Shown here in pieces: positions 1 through 7,404 of a DNA stretch of 7,404 nucleotides. Origin of the DNA: Bordetella parapertussis. Its GTDB lineage: Bacteria; Pseudomonadota; Gammaproteobacteria; Burkholderiales; Burkholderiaceae_B. A program made the position numbers and the translations under genes. Numbering within the stretch: the stretch's first letter is position 1; the number at the start of each line of letters is the position of its first letter. The stretch is taken from assembly GCA_945882005.1 (NCBI GenBank), contig CAMCWG010000149.1, forward strand, positions 1 through 7,404, written 5' to 3'. The notes under the pieces are model-generated. The model made no database searches and was not told the DNA's origin. It worked only from the letters and a program-made list of their open reading frames with translations.

Positions 1-266
1 CCTTGCGTGCCGGCACCGAAAGCAGACCAGGGCAAGGTCGAGAGGGTTTGAATCACCGCAACGTTCGCCTTCACCGCAGCAGCATCAAAAGCTACTTGGC
101 CTTTCAGCACGGGCTGTAGTCGCCCCATGTGTGTGCCCAACATGGATAACGCGGACTGCCGATACTTGATGGCATCTTCAGCTTTGGCGAATTGAGCATG
201 CGCCGAACTCATCCAAAGTGGTGCACAGACAACTGTTGCTGCCAATACGAGCGATAGTTTTTTCAT
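1..266 (-). CDS. Cytochrome c556/c'-type protein, partial (N-terminal part only)
   Basis: This is the first 88 codons of a gene that runs off the left edge of the window. Residues 1-24 form a Sec signal peptide: MKK, a hydrophobic stretch, then cleavage after AHA, giving a periplasmic protein. The mature part begins QFAKAEDAIKYRQSALSML and continues with GTHMGRLQPVLKGQ. This pattern, a first helix followed by a second helix that starts after an 'AAAVKANVAVI' stretch, is typical of the cytochrome c'/c556 four-helix bundle family (Cytochrom_C_2). Members bind one c-type haem through a C-terminal CXXCH, which lies outside the window and could not be checked. Their roles are electron transfer or binding of gaseous ligands. 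The ATG at 264-266 is supported by a GGAG Shine-Dalgarno site at 274-277 (7-nt spacing). purB ends 48 bp upstream on the same strand and no terminator is seen between them, so read-through from purB is possible. Family assignment is fairly sure; subtype is not. Confidence 0.85.
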   Translation of the reverse strand, partial: MKKLSLVLAATVVCAPLWMSSAHAQFAKAEDAIKYRQSALSMLGTHMGRLQPVLKGQVAFDAAAVKANVAVIQTLSTLPWSAFGAGTQ

Positions 267-314
267 GATGCGACTCCGGAAGGGAAGATTGCGATTAGGT
301 TAGGGGTAACTTCT

Positions 315-1877
<1,563 letters not shown>

Positions 1878-1881
1878 TTAC

Positions 1882-2493
1882 ATGAAACTTATTGCCTCCC
1901 TCACAAGCCCCTACGTTCGCAAAGTACGCATTGTGATGGCTGACAAAAAGCTCGACTATGAACTGCAATTAGAGAATGTCTGGGCCCCCGATACCAAAGC
2001 AGCGCAGTACAACCCGCTTGGCAAAGTGCCCTGCCTGATCAACGACGACGACACGCCCCTGTACGACTCGCGTGTGATCGTGGAGTATCTCGACACGCTC
2101 TCTCCTGTTAGCCATCTGATTCCCAAAACAGGTCGCGAACGCGCGATCGTCAAATGTTGGGAAGCCCTTGCGGATGGCACGCTCGACGCAGCAATCATTA
2201 TTGTGAAAGAGCTGCAACGCCCTGCTGAACAACAAAGCCAAGAGTGGATCGACCGCCAGTACGGCAAGATTCACGCCGCCCTAGCTGCGATGGAAAATGA
2301 TCTAGGTACACAGAGTTACTGCATGGGCGTTGGCTACAGCTTAGCTGACGTGGCCGTAGGTGTGCTGCTGGGATACCTAGACTTCCGCTTCCCCCAGATC
2401 TCTTGGCGTGACAACGCACCAAATCTGGCCCGTCTTTACGCGAAGCTGTCCTTGCGGCAGAGTTTTATCGACACCGTTCCGGTCGTCAGTTAA
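1882..2493 (+). CDS. Glutathione S-transferase family protein (YibF-like)
   Basis: The product is 203 residues, a soluble two-domain GST. The N-terminal thioredoxin-fold domain (about 1-77) opens MKLIASLTSPYVRKVRI, with Thr8/Ser9 where catalytic residues of GSTs usually lie. It contains NPLGKVP (44-50), with the cis-proline Pro50, and the glutathione-contacting Asp62-Ser63. The helical C-terminal domain carries EALADGTLDA (94-103), KELQRPAEQQS (109-119) and the N-capping box SLAD (153-156). These match E. coli YibF (202 residues) closely from memory, so YibF-like is the best assignment. The physiological substrate of this group is not established. The frame extends upstream to an ATG at 1726, but those 52 residues are not GST-like, and the ATG at 1882 fits the family N-terminus. 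No good Shine-Dalgarno site precedes it. The gene is divergent from purB and convergent with mnmA, 30 bp away, so it is probably monocistronic. Confidence 0.93.
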   Translation: MKLIASLTSPYVRKVRIVMADKKLDYELQLENVWAPDTKAAQYNPLGKVPCLINDDDTPLYDSRVIVEYLDTLSPVSHLIPKTGRERAIVKCWEALADGTLDAAIIIVKELQRPAEQQSQEWIDRQYGKIHAALAAMENDLGTQSYCMGVGYSLADVAVGVLLGYLDFRFPQISWRDNAPNLARLYAKLSLRQSFIDTVPVVS

Positions 2494-2514
2494 GTCGTTT
2501 TCTCGGGCAGATGG

Positions 2515-2536
2515 CATCGTCACCTAGCTGGCGATG
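2515..2536. repeat. Imperfect palindrome at the GST/mnmA convergent junction
   Basis: A 22-nt imperfect palindrome centred on CTAG has CATCG at 2515-2519 and CGATG at 2532-2536 as its outer arms; 18 of 22 positions are self-complementary. It spans most of the short gap after the GST stop (2491-2493) and covers the mnmA stop (2524-2526). It could fold on transcripts from either strand and act as a weak shared 3' end. No T-run follows on either side, so it is not a canonical intrinsic terminator. Confidence 0.3.
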
Positions 2537-3657
2537 ATCCCGCCGCCTAAGCAGATATCTCCGTCATACAACACCGCGGATTGCCCGGGTGTCACAGCCC
2601 ACTGCGGGTCTGAAAAATTCAAAGAAAAAACATCTGTCGTCGCCCCGCTCAAGGCGCAGGGTGCATCGGCCTGACGGTACCGCGTCTTTGCTGCATAGCC
2701 ACCCGCCGCAGGAGCAACCCCAGATACCCAGCTCGCCTGGTCCGCAGACAACGCGTCAGATAACAACCAAGGGTGGTCATGCCCTTCAACAACGTACAGC
2801 GCATTGTTTGCAAGATCCTTGCGCGCGGCATACCAGACCGGACCCGTGCCATCTGCATGCTGGTGCCCTTTCACACCACCGATTCCTAGACCCTTGCGTT
2901 GGCCGAGTGTGTAGAAAGATAACCCGTGGTGCTTACCGACTTGCTTACCCGACTCGGTCAAAATCGGACCGGGCTTGGTTGGCAGATAACGATTCAAAAA
3001 CTCGCGAAAGGGTCGCTCGCCAATGAAACAAATCCCAGTGGAATCTTTCTTGGCGGCATTCGATAGTTTGAGTTCGTGGGCGATGCGTCGCACTTCGCTT
3101 TTGGGGATCTCACCCAACGGGAAAAGTGTGCGTGATAGTTGTGCCTGATTTAAGCGATGCAAAAAATAGCTCTGGTCCTTGGTGTGATCCAGGGCCTTGA
3201 GTAGTTCATAGCGTGGTCCTGCTGCGCTTTCAACTGAGCGGACACGTGCGTAGTGACCGGTTGCAATGTGATCGGCCCCCAGTGACATGGCATGGTCCAA
3301 AAACGCCTTGAACTTGATCTCTGCGTTACACAAGACATCGGGGTTTGGGGTACGACCGGCCGAGTACTCGCGCAAGAAGTCGGCAAACACTCGGTCTTTG
3401 TATTCGGCAGCAAAGTTCACGGCCTCGATATCGACACCGACCACATCCGCCACGCTCACGGCGTCTAACCAATCCTGGCGCGTTGAGCAGTACTCCGAGT
3501 CGTCATCGTCTTCCCAGTTCTTCATGAAAAGACCCACGACTTCGTAGCCCTGCTCTTTCAGGAGCCAAGCCGTGACAGACGAGTCAACGCCGCCGGACAT
3601 GCCGACCACGACGCGTTTTTTTGTATTGGGAAGCTTACTTTTAGCTGAATCCATCAT
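2524..3657 (-). CDS. mnmA: tRNA-specific 2-thiouridylase MnmA
   Basis: MnmA activates the C2 oxygen of wobble U34 in tRNA-Lys, -Glu and -Gln with ATP and inserts sulfur delivered by the IscS/Tus relay, giving the s2 part of mnm5s2U34. It is a cytosolic enzyme. The product is 377 residues, a normal length with a slight N-terminal extension. GMSGGVDSS (19-27) is the ATP-binding PP-loop. [11 protein letters not shown] (47-57) follows the first strands. [12 protein letters not shown] (105-116) holds catalytic Cys110, and [10 protein letters not shown] (206-215) holds the second catalytic cysteine, Cys210; these correspond to the Cys102/Cys199 pair of E. coli. KDQSYFL (160-166) and the tRNA-binding central and C-terminal beta domains follow. 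All key residues are intact. Two adjacent ATGs (3655-3657 and 3652-3654) are possible starts, and neither has a Shine-Dalgarno site. A TACAAT hexamer lies 10 nt upstream. The gene is divergent from pntAA. Confidence 0.98.
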   Translation of the reverse strand: MMDSAKSKLPNTKKRVVVGMSGGVDSSVTAWLLKEQGYEVVGLFMKNWEDDDDSEYCSTRQDWLDAVSVADVVGVDIEAVNFAAEYKDRVFADFLREYSAGRTPNPDVLCNAEIKFKAFLDHAMSLGADHIATGHYARVRSVESAAGPRYELLKALDHTKDQSYFLHRLNQAQLSRTLFPLGEIPKSEVRRIAHELKLSNAAKKDSTGICFIGERPFREFLNRYLPTKPGPILTESGKQVGKHHGLSFYTLGQRKGLGIGGVKGHQHADGTGPVWYAARKDLANNALYVVEGHDHPWLLSDALSADQASWVSGVAPAAGGYAAKTRYRQADAPCALSGATTDVFSLNFSDPQWAVTPGQSAVLYDGDICLGGGIIAS

Positions 3658-3667
3658 ATTGGGTGAA

Positions 3668-3673
3668 ATTGTA
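3668..3673 (-). promoter_or_regulatory. Candidate -10 element for mnmA
   Basis: TACAAT, read on the minus strand, matches the sigma70 -10 consensus at 5 of 6 positions and lies 10 nt before the first mnmA ATG. A start site about 6-7 nt downstream would leave a leader of only about 3-4 nt. That agrees with the missing Shine-Dalgarno site but is unproven. No recognisable -35 lies at 16-18 nt; that position is occupied by the palindrome at 3692-3701. Confidence 0.35.
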
Positions 3674-3691
3674 GTCGGGATCTGGGATCGC

Positions 3692-3701
3692 GCCCTAGGG
3701 C
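3692..3701. promoter_or_regulatory. Perfect 10-bp palindrome between mnmA and pntAA
   Basis: GCCCTAGGGC is perfectly self-complementary. Its centre (3696.5) is about 24 nt from the upstream edge of the mnmA -10-like element (3673) and about 24 nt from that of the pntAA -10-like element (3721). It therefore occupies the -35 position of both divergent promoters, neither of which has a consensus -35. A shared operator or activator site is possible. No known regulator consensus was recognised, and a 10-bp palindrome can occur by chance. Confidence 0.35.
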
Positions 3702-3720
3702 TGAGCCGCTCACGATGGTG

Positions 3721-3726
3721 TATAAA
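3721..3726 (+). promoter_or_regulatory. Candidate -10 element for the pnt operon
   Basis: TATAAA matches the sigma70 -10 consensus at 5 of 6 positions and lies 35 nt before the pntAA ATG. It would give a leader of roughly 29 nt that contains the GGAG Shine-Dalgarno site. No good -35 is present at 15-18 nt spacing, where the sequence reads around GGGCTG. Confidence 0.45.
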
Positions 3727-3751
3727 TCAGGGATTCATTTTCTTTCTAATT

Positions 3752-3758
3752 GGAGAAG
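3752..3758 (+). promoter_or_regulatory. Shine-Dalgarno site fixing the pntAA start
   Basis: GGAGAAG ends 3 nt before the ATG at 3762, with 6 nt between its GGAG core and the ATG. It excludes the in-frame TTG at 3750, which lies upstream of the site, and agrees with the family N-terminus MRIGIPRE. Confidence 0.8.
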
Positions 3759-3761
3759 TCT

Positions 3762-4880
3762 ATGCGCATTGGGATTCCGCGCGAGACACGCGATGGCGAG
3801 ACCCGGGTTGCCGCCACCCCTGAAACGGTCAAAAAGTACGTTGCCGGTGGCCATCAGGTCTTGGTCGAACGTGGCGCTGGCCTGGCGTCGCATTACAGCG
3901 ACGCAGCCTATGAGCGGGCCGGTGCACAACTCACCGATGCGGCGCAAGCACTCTCTGCCGGACTGATTCTCAAAGTACGCGCACCTGACGGGGCCGAACT
4001 TGGCAACATCCAAGCCGGCACGGCCGTGGTCGGCATGCTGGATCCCTTTGATGAAGCAGGTTTGGACGCAATGGCGCAAGCCGGCATCACGGGCTTTGCG
4101 CTCGAAGCAGCGCCACGCACCACCCGAGCCCAAAGCTTGGACGTTTTGTCCTCACAGGCGAACTTGGCCGGTTACAAGGCTGTTCTGCTCGGTGCACAGT
4201 ATTACGGACGCATGTTCCCGATGATGATGACAGCGGCGGGCACGATCAAAGCCGCACGCGTTGTGATTTTGGGTACGGGCGTGGCGGGTCTGCAGGCGAT
4301 TGCAACGGCAAAGCGTTTGGGGGCCGTGGTTGAAGCCTCGGACGTGCGCCCCGCCGCAAAAGAGCAGGTTGAGTCCCTCGGCGCAAAGTTTATCGACGTG
4401 CCGTTTGAGACCGACGAAGAGCGTGAGATCGCGCAAGGTGTAGGCGGCTATGCACGCCCCATGCCCGCAAGCTGGATGGCGCGTCAGGCTGTGCTGGTGT
4501 CTGAGCGTTGCAAACAAGCAGACATCGTCATCACCACGGCGCTGATTCCCGGACGCCCTGCACCGACGCTGGTCTCGGCAGAAACCGTCCGTGCGATGAA
4601 GCCAGGCTCGGTGATCGTTGACCTGGCAGTTGAGCGCGGTGGCAATTGCCCGCTTTCACAAAAAGGCCAAGTCATTCAAGAAAACGGTGTCACACTTGTT
4701 GGCCTGACGAATCTGCCTGGCTTGGTTGCGACGGATGCCTCAGCGCTCTACTCACGCAACATACTCGACTTCCTGAAGCTCATCATCGACAAAGAAGGCA
4801 ATCTTGCGATTGCACGCGATGACGATATTGTCCAAGCCTGCCTCGTTTGCGAAGCTGGCAAAAATTTAAGGAAAAAATAA
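3762..4880 (+). CDS. pntAA: Proton-translocating NAD(P) transhydrogenase, subunit alpha part 1 (domain I)
   Basis: This subunit is the peripheral NAD(H)-binding domain I of the transhydrogenase, which transfers hydride from NADH to NADP+ at the cytoplasmic face of the inner membrane, driven by inward proton flow. The product is 372 residues and resembles the alanine dehydrogenase/PntA N-terminal family. The N-terminus is MRIGIPRETRDGETRVAATP. RAQSLDVLSSQANLAGYKAV (123-142) carries the Gln and Ser residues of the NAD-nicotinamide loop. VVILGTGVAG (167-176) is the Rossmann glycine loop. EASDVRP (191-197) holds the acidic residue expected of NAD-specific binding, followed by KEQVESLGAKF. GGNCPLS (293-299) and TNLPG (316-320) are also typical. 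It has no transmembrane segments, as expected for the split form of R. rubrum type, in which E. coli-like PntA is encoded by two genes. Its stop overlaps the pntAB start by 1 nt, so translation is probably coupled. Confidence 0.98.
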   Translation: MRIGIPRETRDGETRVAATPETVKKYVAGGHQVLVERGAGLASHYSDAAYERAGAQLTDAAQALSAGLILKVRAPDGAELGNIQAGTAVVGMLDPFDEAGLDAMAQAGITGFALEAAPRTTRAQSLDVLSSQANLAGYKAVLLGAQYYGRMFPMMMTAAGTIKAARVVILGTGVAGLQAIATAKRLGAVVEASDVRPAAKEQVESLGAKFIDVPFETDEEREIAQGVGGYARPMPASWMARQAVLVSERCKQADIVITTALIPGRPAPTLVSAETVRAMKPGSVIVDLAVERGGNCPLSQKGQVIQENGVTLVGLTNLPGLVATDASALYSRNILDFLKLIIDKEGNLAIARDDDIVQACLVCEAGKNLRKK

Positions 4881-5215
4881 TGGATGCACTTGATCCTACC
4901 TTGGTGAACCTCATCATTTTTGTCTTGGCAATCTACGTCGGCTATCACGTCGTCTGGAACGTCACCCCCGCCCTGCACACGCCTTTGATGGCTGTAACCA
5001 ATGCAATCTCGGCGATCGTCATTGTGGGCGCCATGTTGGCCGCTGCGCTCACCGAAGGTGGTCTGGCACGCGGTATGGGCGTGTTTGCTGTGGCACTCGC
5101 TGCGGTCAACGTGTTCGGCGGTTTCTTAGTCACGCGTCGCATGCTTGAGATGTTTAAAAAGAAAGCACCGAAAGATAAGGCTGCAGACAAGGCAACGACA
5201 GGAGGTCACGCATGA
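4880..5215 (+). CDS. pntAB: NAD(P) transhydrogenase, subunit alpha part 2 (membrane domain)
   Basis: This is the small membrane subunit that supplies part of domain II, the proton channel, of the split transhydrogenase. The product is 111 residues with three predicted membrane helices at about 8-26, 36-57 and 64-85. The conserved stretch VWNVTPALHTPLMAVTNAIS (25-44) links helices 1 and 2. The C-terminal tail (86-111) is rich in lysine and alanine, consistent with a cytoplasmic location. The ATG at 4880-4882 shares one base with the pntAA stop (TAATG) and is preceded by AAGGA at 4868-4872, inside the end of pntAA, with 7-nt spacing. Upstream in-frame codons from 4847 belong to overlap with pntAA and are not part of the protein. 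The stop codon overlaps the pntB start in an ATGA arrangement. Confidence 0.97.
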   Translation: MDALDPTLVNLIIFVLAIYVGYHVVWNVTPALHTPLMAVTNAISAIVIVGAMLAAALTEGGLARGMGVFAVALAAVNVFGGFLVTRRMLEMFKKKAPKDKAADKATTGGHA

Positions 5216-6657
5216 TTTCCATTAACGTTGTGACGATGCTCTATCTGATCGCCTCGGTGTGTTTCATCCAGGCGCTCAAAGGTTTGTCTCACCCCACGAC
5301 CTCGCGTATCGGTAACGCCTTTGGTATGGCGGGTATGGTGATTGCTGTGCTGACGACAGCCGCGCTGATTGTCAGTCTGGCGCGCGAGGGGCAAGCAGGA
5401 ATCGGCTTGGGTTGGGTTGTGCTTGGCTTGTTGATTGGTGGCTCCATCGGTACGGTCATGGCTAAGCGCGTTGAAATGACCAAAATGCCTGAGCTCGTGG
5501 CGTTCATGCACAGCATGATCGGCCTGGCTGCTGTTGCGATCGCGGTCGCAATTGTCGCGGAACCGCACGCGTTCAATATTGCTGCCAAAGGCGCACCGAT
5601 TCCAATCGGCAACCGCCTGGAGTTGTTCATCGGTACTTTTGTTGGTGCCATCACCTTCTCTGGTTCGGTGATCGCGTTTGGCAAGTTGTCGGGTAAATAC
5701 AAGTTTCGCTTGTTCCAAGGTGCGCCCGTTGTCTTCCCCGGGCAACACATGTTCAACCTTGGCATGGCAATTGCCATGGTCGGTTGCGGCATCTGGTTTA
5801 TGGTGACGCAGGATTGGACACCTTTTGTGATCATGACCTTGATCGCGTTTGTGCTCGGTGTCTTGATCATCATCCCGATTGGTGGAGCAGACATGCCAGT
5901 CGTGGTGTCGATGCTTAACAGTTACTCGGGTTGGGCTGCTGCGGGCATTGGCTTCTCGCTCAACAACCCAATGCTGATTATTGCTGGCTCACTCGTGGGT
6001 TCGTCAGGTGCGATTCTGTCTTACATCATGTGTAAGGCGATGAACCGTTCGTTCTTTAACGTGATTTTGGGTGGTTTTGGTGGTGCGGCCGATGCAGGCC
6101 CTGCCGCCGGCTCTGGCGTCCAGCGTAACGTTCGCTCAGGCAGTCCAGATGATGCCGCCTTCTTGCTCACCAATGCAGAGACCGTCACCATCGTCCCTGG
6201 CTATGGCTTGGCCGTTGCACGTGCACAGCACGCCCTGAAAGAACTGGCTGAGAAGCTCACCGAGCATGGCGTGATTGTGAAATACGCCATCCACCCGGTT
6301 GCGGGTCGTATGCCTGGTCACATGAACGTGCTGCTTGCTGAAGCCGAAGTCCCCTACGATCAAGTGTTTGAGATGGAAGACATCAACAGCGAGTTCGCTC
6401 AGACAGACGTGGTGTTGGTACTGGGTGCAAACGACGTGGTGAACCCCGCGGCAAAGACGGATCCAAAATCACCAATCGCCGGTATGCCGATTTTGGAGGC
6501 CTACAAGGCAAAAACAATCATCGTCAACAAGCGCTCAATGGCCTCGGGCTATGCGGGCTTGGACAACGAACTCTTCTACCTCGACAAAACCATGATGGTG
6601 TTTGGCGATGCGAAGAAAGTGATTGAAGATCTGGTTAAGGCGGTGGAGAACTCTTAA
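5212..6657 (+). CDS. pntB: NAD(P) transhydrogenase, subunit beta
   Basis: PntB provides the rest of the proton channel (domain II) and the NADP(H)-binding domain III. The product is 481 residues, somewhat longer than the 462 of E. coli. Residues 1 to about 275 hold several hydrophobic helices. MPELVAFMHSMIGLAAV (92-108) contains His100, matching the proton-path His91 of E. coli PntB. GGADMPVVVSMLNSYSGWAA (224-243) holds Asp227 and Asn236, matching E. coli Asp213 and Asn222. GSSGAILSYIMCKAMNRSF (263-281) leads to the cytoplasmic domain. Domain III (about 320-481) shows IVPGYGLAVARAQH (327-340), HPVAGRMPGHMNVLLAEA (361-378), GANDVVNPAA (405-414) and NKRSMASGYAGLDNELFY (439-456); Lys440 and Arg441 are placed to bind the NADP 2'-phosphate. 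A GGAGG site at 5201-5205 lies 6 nt before the ATG, inside pntAB. The gene ends the operon and is followed by an intrinsic terminator. Confidence 0.98.
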   Translation: MISINVVTMLYLIASVCFIQALKGLSHPTTSRIGNAFGMAGMVIAVLTTAALIVSLAREGQAGIGLGWVVLGLLIGGSIGTVMAKRVEMTKMPELVAFMHSMIGLAAVAIAVAIVAEPHAFNIAAKGAPIPIGNRLELFIGTFVGAITFSGSVIAFGKLSGKYKFRLFQGAPVVFPGQHMFNLGMAIAMVGCGIWFMVTQDWTPFVIMTLIAFVLGVLIIIPIGGADMPVVVSMLNSYSGWAAAGIGFSLNNPMLIIAGSLVGSSGAILSYIMCKAMNRSFFNVILGGFGGAADAGPAAGSGVQRNVRSGSPDDAAFLLTNAETVTIVPGYGLAVARAQHALKELAEKLTEHGVIVKYAIHPVAGRMPGHMNVLLAEAEVPYDQVFEMEDINSEFAQTDVVLVLGANDVVNPAAKTDPKSPIAGMPILEAYKAKTIIVNKRSMASGYAGLDNELFYLDKTMMVFGDAKKVIEDLVKAVENS

Positions 6658-6685
6658 AGCGTCAGGGCTTAAGTTAGACACCCAG

Positions 6686-6739
6686 GCCTAGGCAAGACTG
6701 CCCACACAAAACGGGTTGGCAGTTTTAGCTAGGCTTTTT
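6686..6739 (+). terminator. Rho-independent terminator of the pnt operon
   Basis: GCCTAG (6686-6691) pairs with CTAGGC (6729-6734). AAG plus ACTGCC (6694-6702) pairs with GGCAGT plus TTT (6718-6726), with one G-U pair in RNA. A 2x2 internal loop separates the two stems, and the apical loop is about 15 nt. A run of five T (6735-6739) follows immediately. It starts 29 nt after the pntB stop. The T-run overlaps the stop codon (6738-6740) of the convergent small gene. The opposite strand has no T-run after the hairpin, so it should act mainly on the plus strand. Confidence 0.85.
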
Positions 6740-6959
6740 AATTGAGGTATTTAGTGACGTAGACCGTTGCGGCAAGCAGTGACGGCAGGAGCACTGCAAG
6801 CAGCATCACAATGCGCCAGGTGAGCTTGGTCATTTCAGTATGAAGCGTAGTCTCGACCCGGCCGATTGCGGTCGTCATACGGGTTTCGAGGCAAGCTAAG
6901 TCTTCACGCGTCGCGAGAGACGGGATAAGTGCTTCTAAGCGGGCGAGTCTGATTTCCAT
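6738..6959 (-). CDS. Small coiled-coil protein with one C-terminal membrane segment, function unknown
   Basis: The product is 73 residues. Residues 1 to about 47 are charged and amphipathic with heptad-like spacing of hydrophobic residues (MEIRLARLEALI, then DLACLETRMTTAIGRVETTL), suggesting a coiled coil. Residues 48-68 (starting WRIVMLLAVLLPSLLAATV) form one membrane helix, followed by a short YVTKYLN tail. This layout is shared by small single-span proteins of several unrelated families, including phage XhlA-like and DUF1640-like proteins; the resemblance is architectural only and no function is assigned. The real-gene call rests on this coherent architecture, a plausible promoter at 6992-7020, and a position that ends neatly at the pnt terminator. 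No Shine-Dalgarno site precedes the ATG at 6957-6959, which lowers confidence. The gene converges with pntB and lies 113 bp downstream of the nucleotidyltransferase-like gene on the same strand. Confidence 0.65.
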   Translation of the reverse strand: MEIRLARLEALIPSLATREDLACLETRMTTAIGRVETTLHTEMTKLTWRIVMLLAVLLPSLLAATVYVTKYLN

Positions 6960-6991
6960 AACGGAATTTTACTGAACTACCCGCCTAGCTT

Positions 6992-7020
6992 GCTATACGC
7001 ATAGCGCGTATTTTTTGTAA
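6992..7020 (-). promoter_or_regulatory. Candidate promoter for the small membrane-protein gene
   Basis: Read on the minus strand, TTACAA (7020-7015) and TATAGC (6997-6992) are separated by an optimal 17 nt. They match the sigma70 consensus at 3 of 6 and 4 of 6 positions. The start site would lie near 6985, leaving a leader of about 26 nt. The local sequence is AT-rich compared with the neighbouring genes. An inverted repeat (6995-7011) overlaps the -10 and spacer. Confidence 0.3.
6995..7016 (+). repeat. Short inverted repeat followed by a T-run
   Basis: ATACGC (6995-7000) and GCGTAT (7006-7011) form a perfect 6-bp stem with a 5-nt loop. A run of six T (7011-7016), whose first base is the last base of the stem, follows on the plus strand. 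It has the shape of a weak plus-strand intrinsic terminator, but no plus-strand gene ends nearby after the pnt terminator. An overlapping alternative pairing, GCTAT (6992-6996) with ATAGC (7001-7005), also exists. It may instead be an operator over the candidate promoter. Confidence 0.35.
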
Positions 7021-7072
7021 CTGATTGCAACGCTGTGTTTATGAAAAGTATGCTCATGAACGTGTGGTGTGA

Positions 7073-7404
7073 TCACTGTCCAATCAGCAAGGGCAGCATC
7101 TTGCGCACATCTCCGTGTAGCGATGTCATCGTGCTGTCGAATGAAAGGTGTGGCATGTTGGCTTGAACTAATTGCGCCACGACACGAGCCTGTTCAAAGT
7201 CACGCGGTTTTTTGATAGGCTCACGTAGCGGTAGACCAGAGAGCCATGCTTTATGCAACGCGAAAGCGCGCGGATCTGGAACTCGCAGTGGAACTGGCCA
7301 ACCGTCTTCGTCAATAGCAACCGTGTCGAGCTTTGGAGAGTTTAATAACCACTGCAAACCCGGCACCTCGACCGCTACCAGATCTGAGTCGGCGAAGGTA
7401 ATAT
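7073..7404 (-). CDS. Nucleotidyltransferase-fold protein (GSU2403-like), C-terminal part only
   Basis: This reading frame enters from the right edge and ends at a TGA at 7073-7075, giving 109 visible residues. A GTG at 7366 could start a 97-residue protein, but the frame is open to the window end and reads sensibly upstream (ITFADSDLVAVEVPGLQWLL), so the gene most likely begins outside. VPDPRAFALHKAWLS (41-55) followed by KKPRDFEQARVVAQLV (64-79) resembles the C-terminal helical part of the GSU2403-type nucleotidyltransferase-fold family (NTP_transf_8). The catalytic GS...D motif would be upstream and is not visible. The function of this family is poorly known, and the assignment rests on remembered motif similarity. 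The gene is followed on the same strand by the small membrane-protein gene after 113 bp. Confidence 0.65.
   Translation of the reverse strand, partial: ITFADSDLVAVEVPGLQWLLNSPKLDTVAIDEDGWPVPLRVPDPRAFALHKAWLSGLPLREPIKKPRDFEQARVVAQLVQANMPHLSFDSTMTSLHGDVRKMLPLLIGQ

Noticed and set aside
267..314. Possible terminator between purB and the cytochrome gene
   Set aside because: No stem followed by a T-run on the minus strand was found in this 48-bp gap.
2589..3026. Plus-strand 145-residue open frame opposite mnmA
   Set aside because: It is antisense to intact mnmA; the composition is low-complexity and rich in Pro/His/Arg/Gln, with no recognisable domain.
5206..5894. Long minus-strand open frames of 180 and 201 residues opposite pntB
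   Set aside because: They lie antisense to the well-conserved pntB, and their composition (rich in His/Arg/Asp/Asn, or a mirror of the membrane helices) is that of shadow frames. No ribosome site or family resemblance was seen.
7041..7166. Plus-strand 41-residue open frame with several cysteines (begins MKSMLMNVWCDHC)
   Set aside because: It is mostly antisense to the nucleotidyltransferase-like gene and has no Shine-Dalgarno site; the cysteines do not form a recognisable motif.

Overview
This is an ordinary chromosomal housekeeping segment from a proteobacterium, most likely a betaproteobacterium of the order Burkholderiales and plausibly of the Alcaligenaceae. The assignment is inferred from the close resemblance of PurB, MnmA and the three Pnt subunits to betaproteobacterial forms, from the split (three-gene) transhydrogenase, and from a cytochrome c556/c'-type gene beside purB. 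GC content looks moderate (roughly mid-50s by eye, not computed). No rRNA, tRNA, CRISPR array, insertion sequence, phage gene or attachment site was seen.

Layout, left to right. (1) 1-266, minus: 5' part of a periplasmic cytochrome c556/c' gene, cut by the window edge before its haem motif. (2) 315-1691, minus: purB, adenylosuccinate lyase, 48 bp upstream of the cytochrome gene and possibly cotranscribed with it. (3) 1692-1881: divergent intergenic region with an interrupted palindrome just upstream of a glutathione S-transferase gene. (4) 1882-2493, plus: YibF-like glutathione S-transferase. (5) 2524-3657, minus: mnmA, tRNA 2-thiouridylase, convergent with the GST gene. (6) 3658-3761: divergent promoter region with a perfect 10-bp palindrome midway between two -10-like elements. 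(7) 3762-6657, plus: the pntAA-pntAB-pntB operon, with overlapping stop and start codons and good Shine-Dalgarno sites, closed by a strong intrinsic terminator at 6686-6739. (8) 6738-6959, minus: a 73-residue protein with a coiled-coil-like N-terminus and one membrane segment, function unknown. (9) 7073-7404, minus: C-terminal part of a protein resembling the GSU2403-type nucleotidyltransferase-fold family, open at the window edge.

The genes serve separate jobs: purine synthesis (purB), thiol-linked detoxification or redox (GST), tRNA wobble modification (mnmA), and NADPH supply from NADH driven by the proton gradient (pnt). The pnt operon is the only clear multi-gene functional unit. No convincing new biological system was found. 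The most useful leads are the symmetric palindrome between mnmA and pntAA, the absence of Shine-Dalgarno sites before purB, GST and mnmA, and the uncharacterised pair of genes at the right edge.
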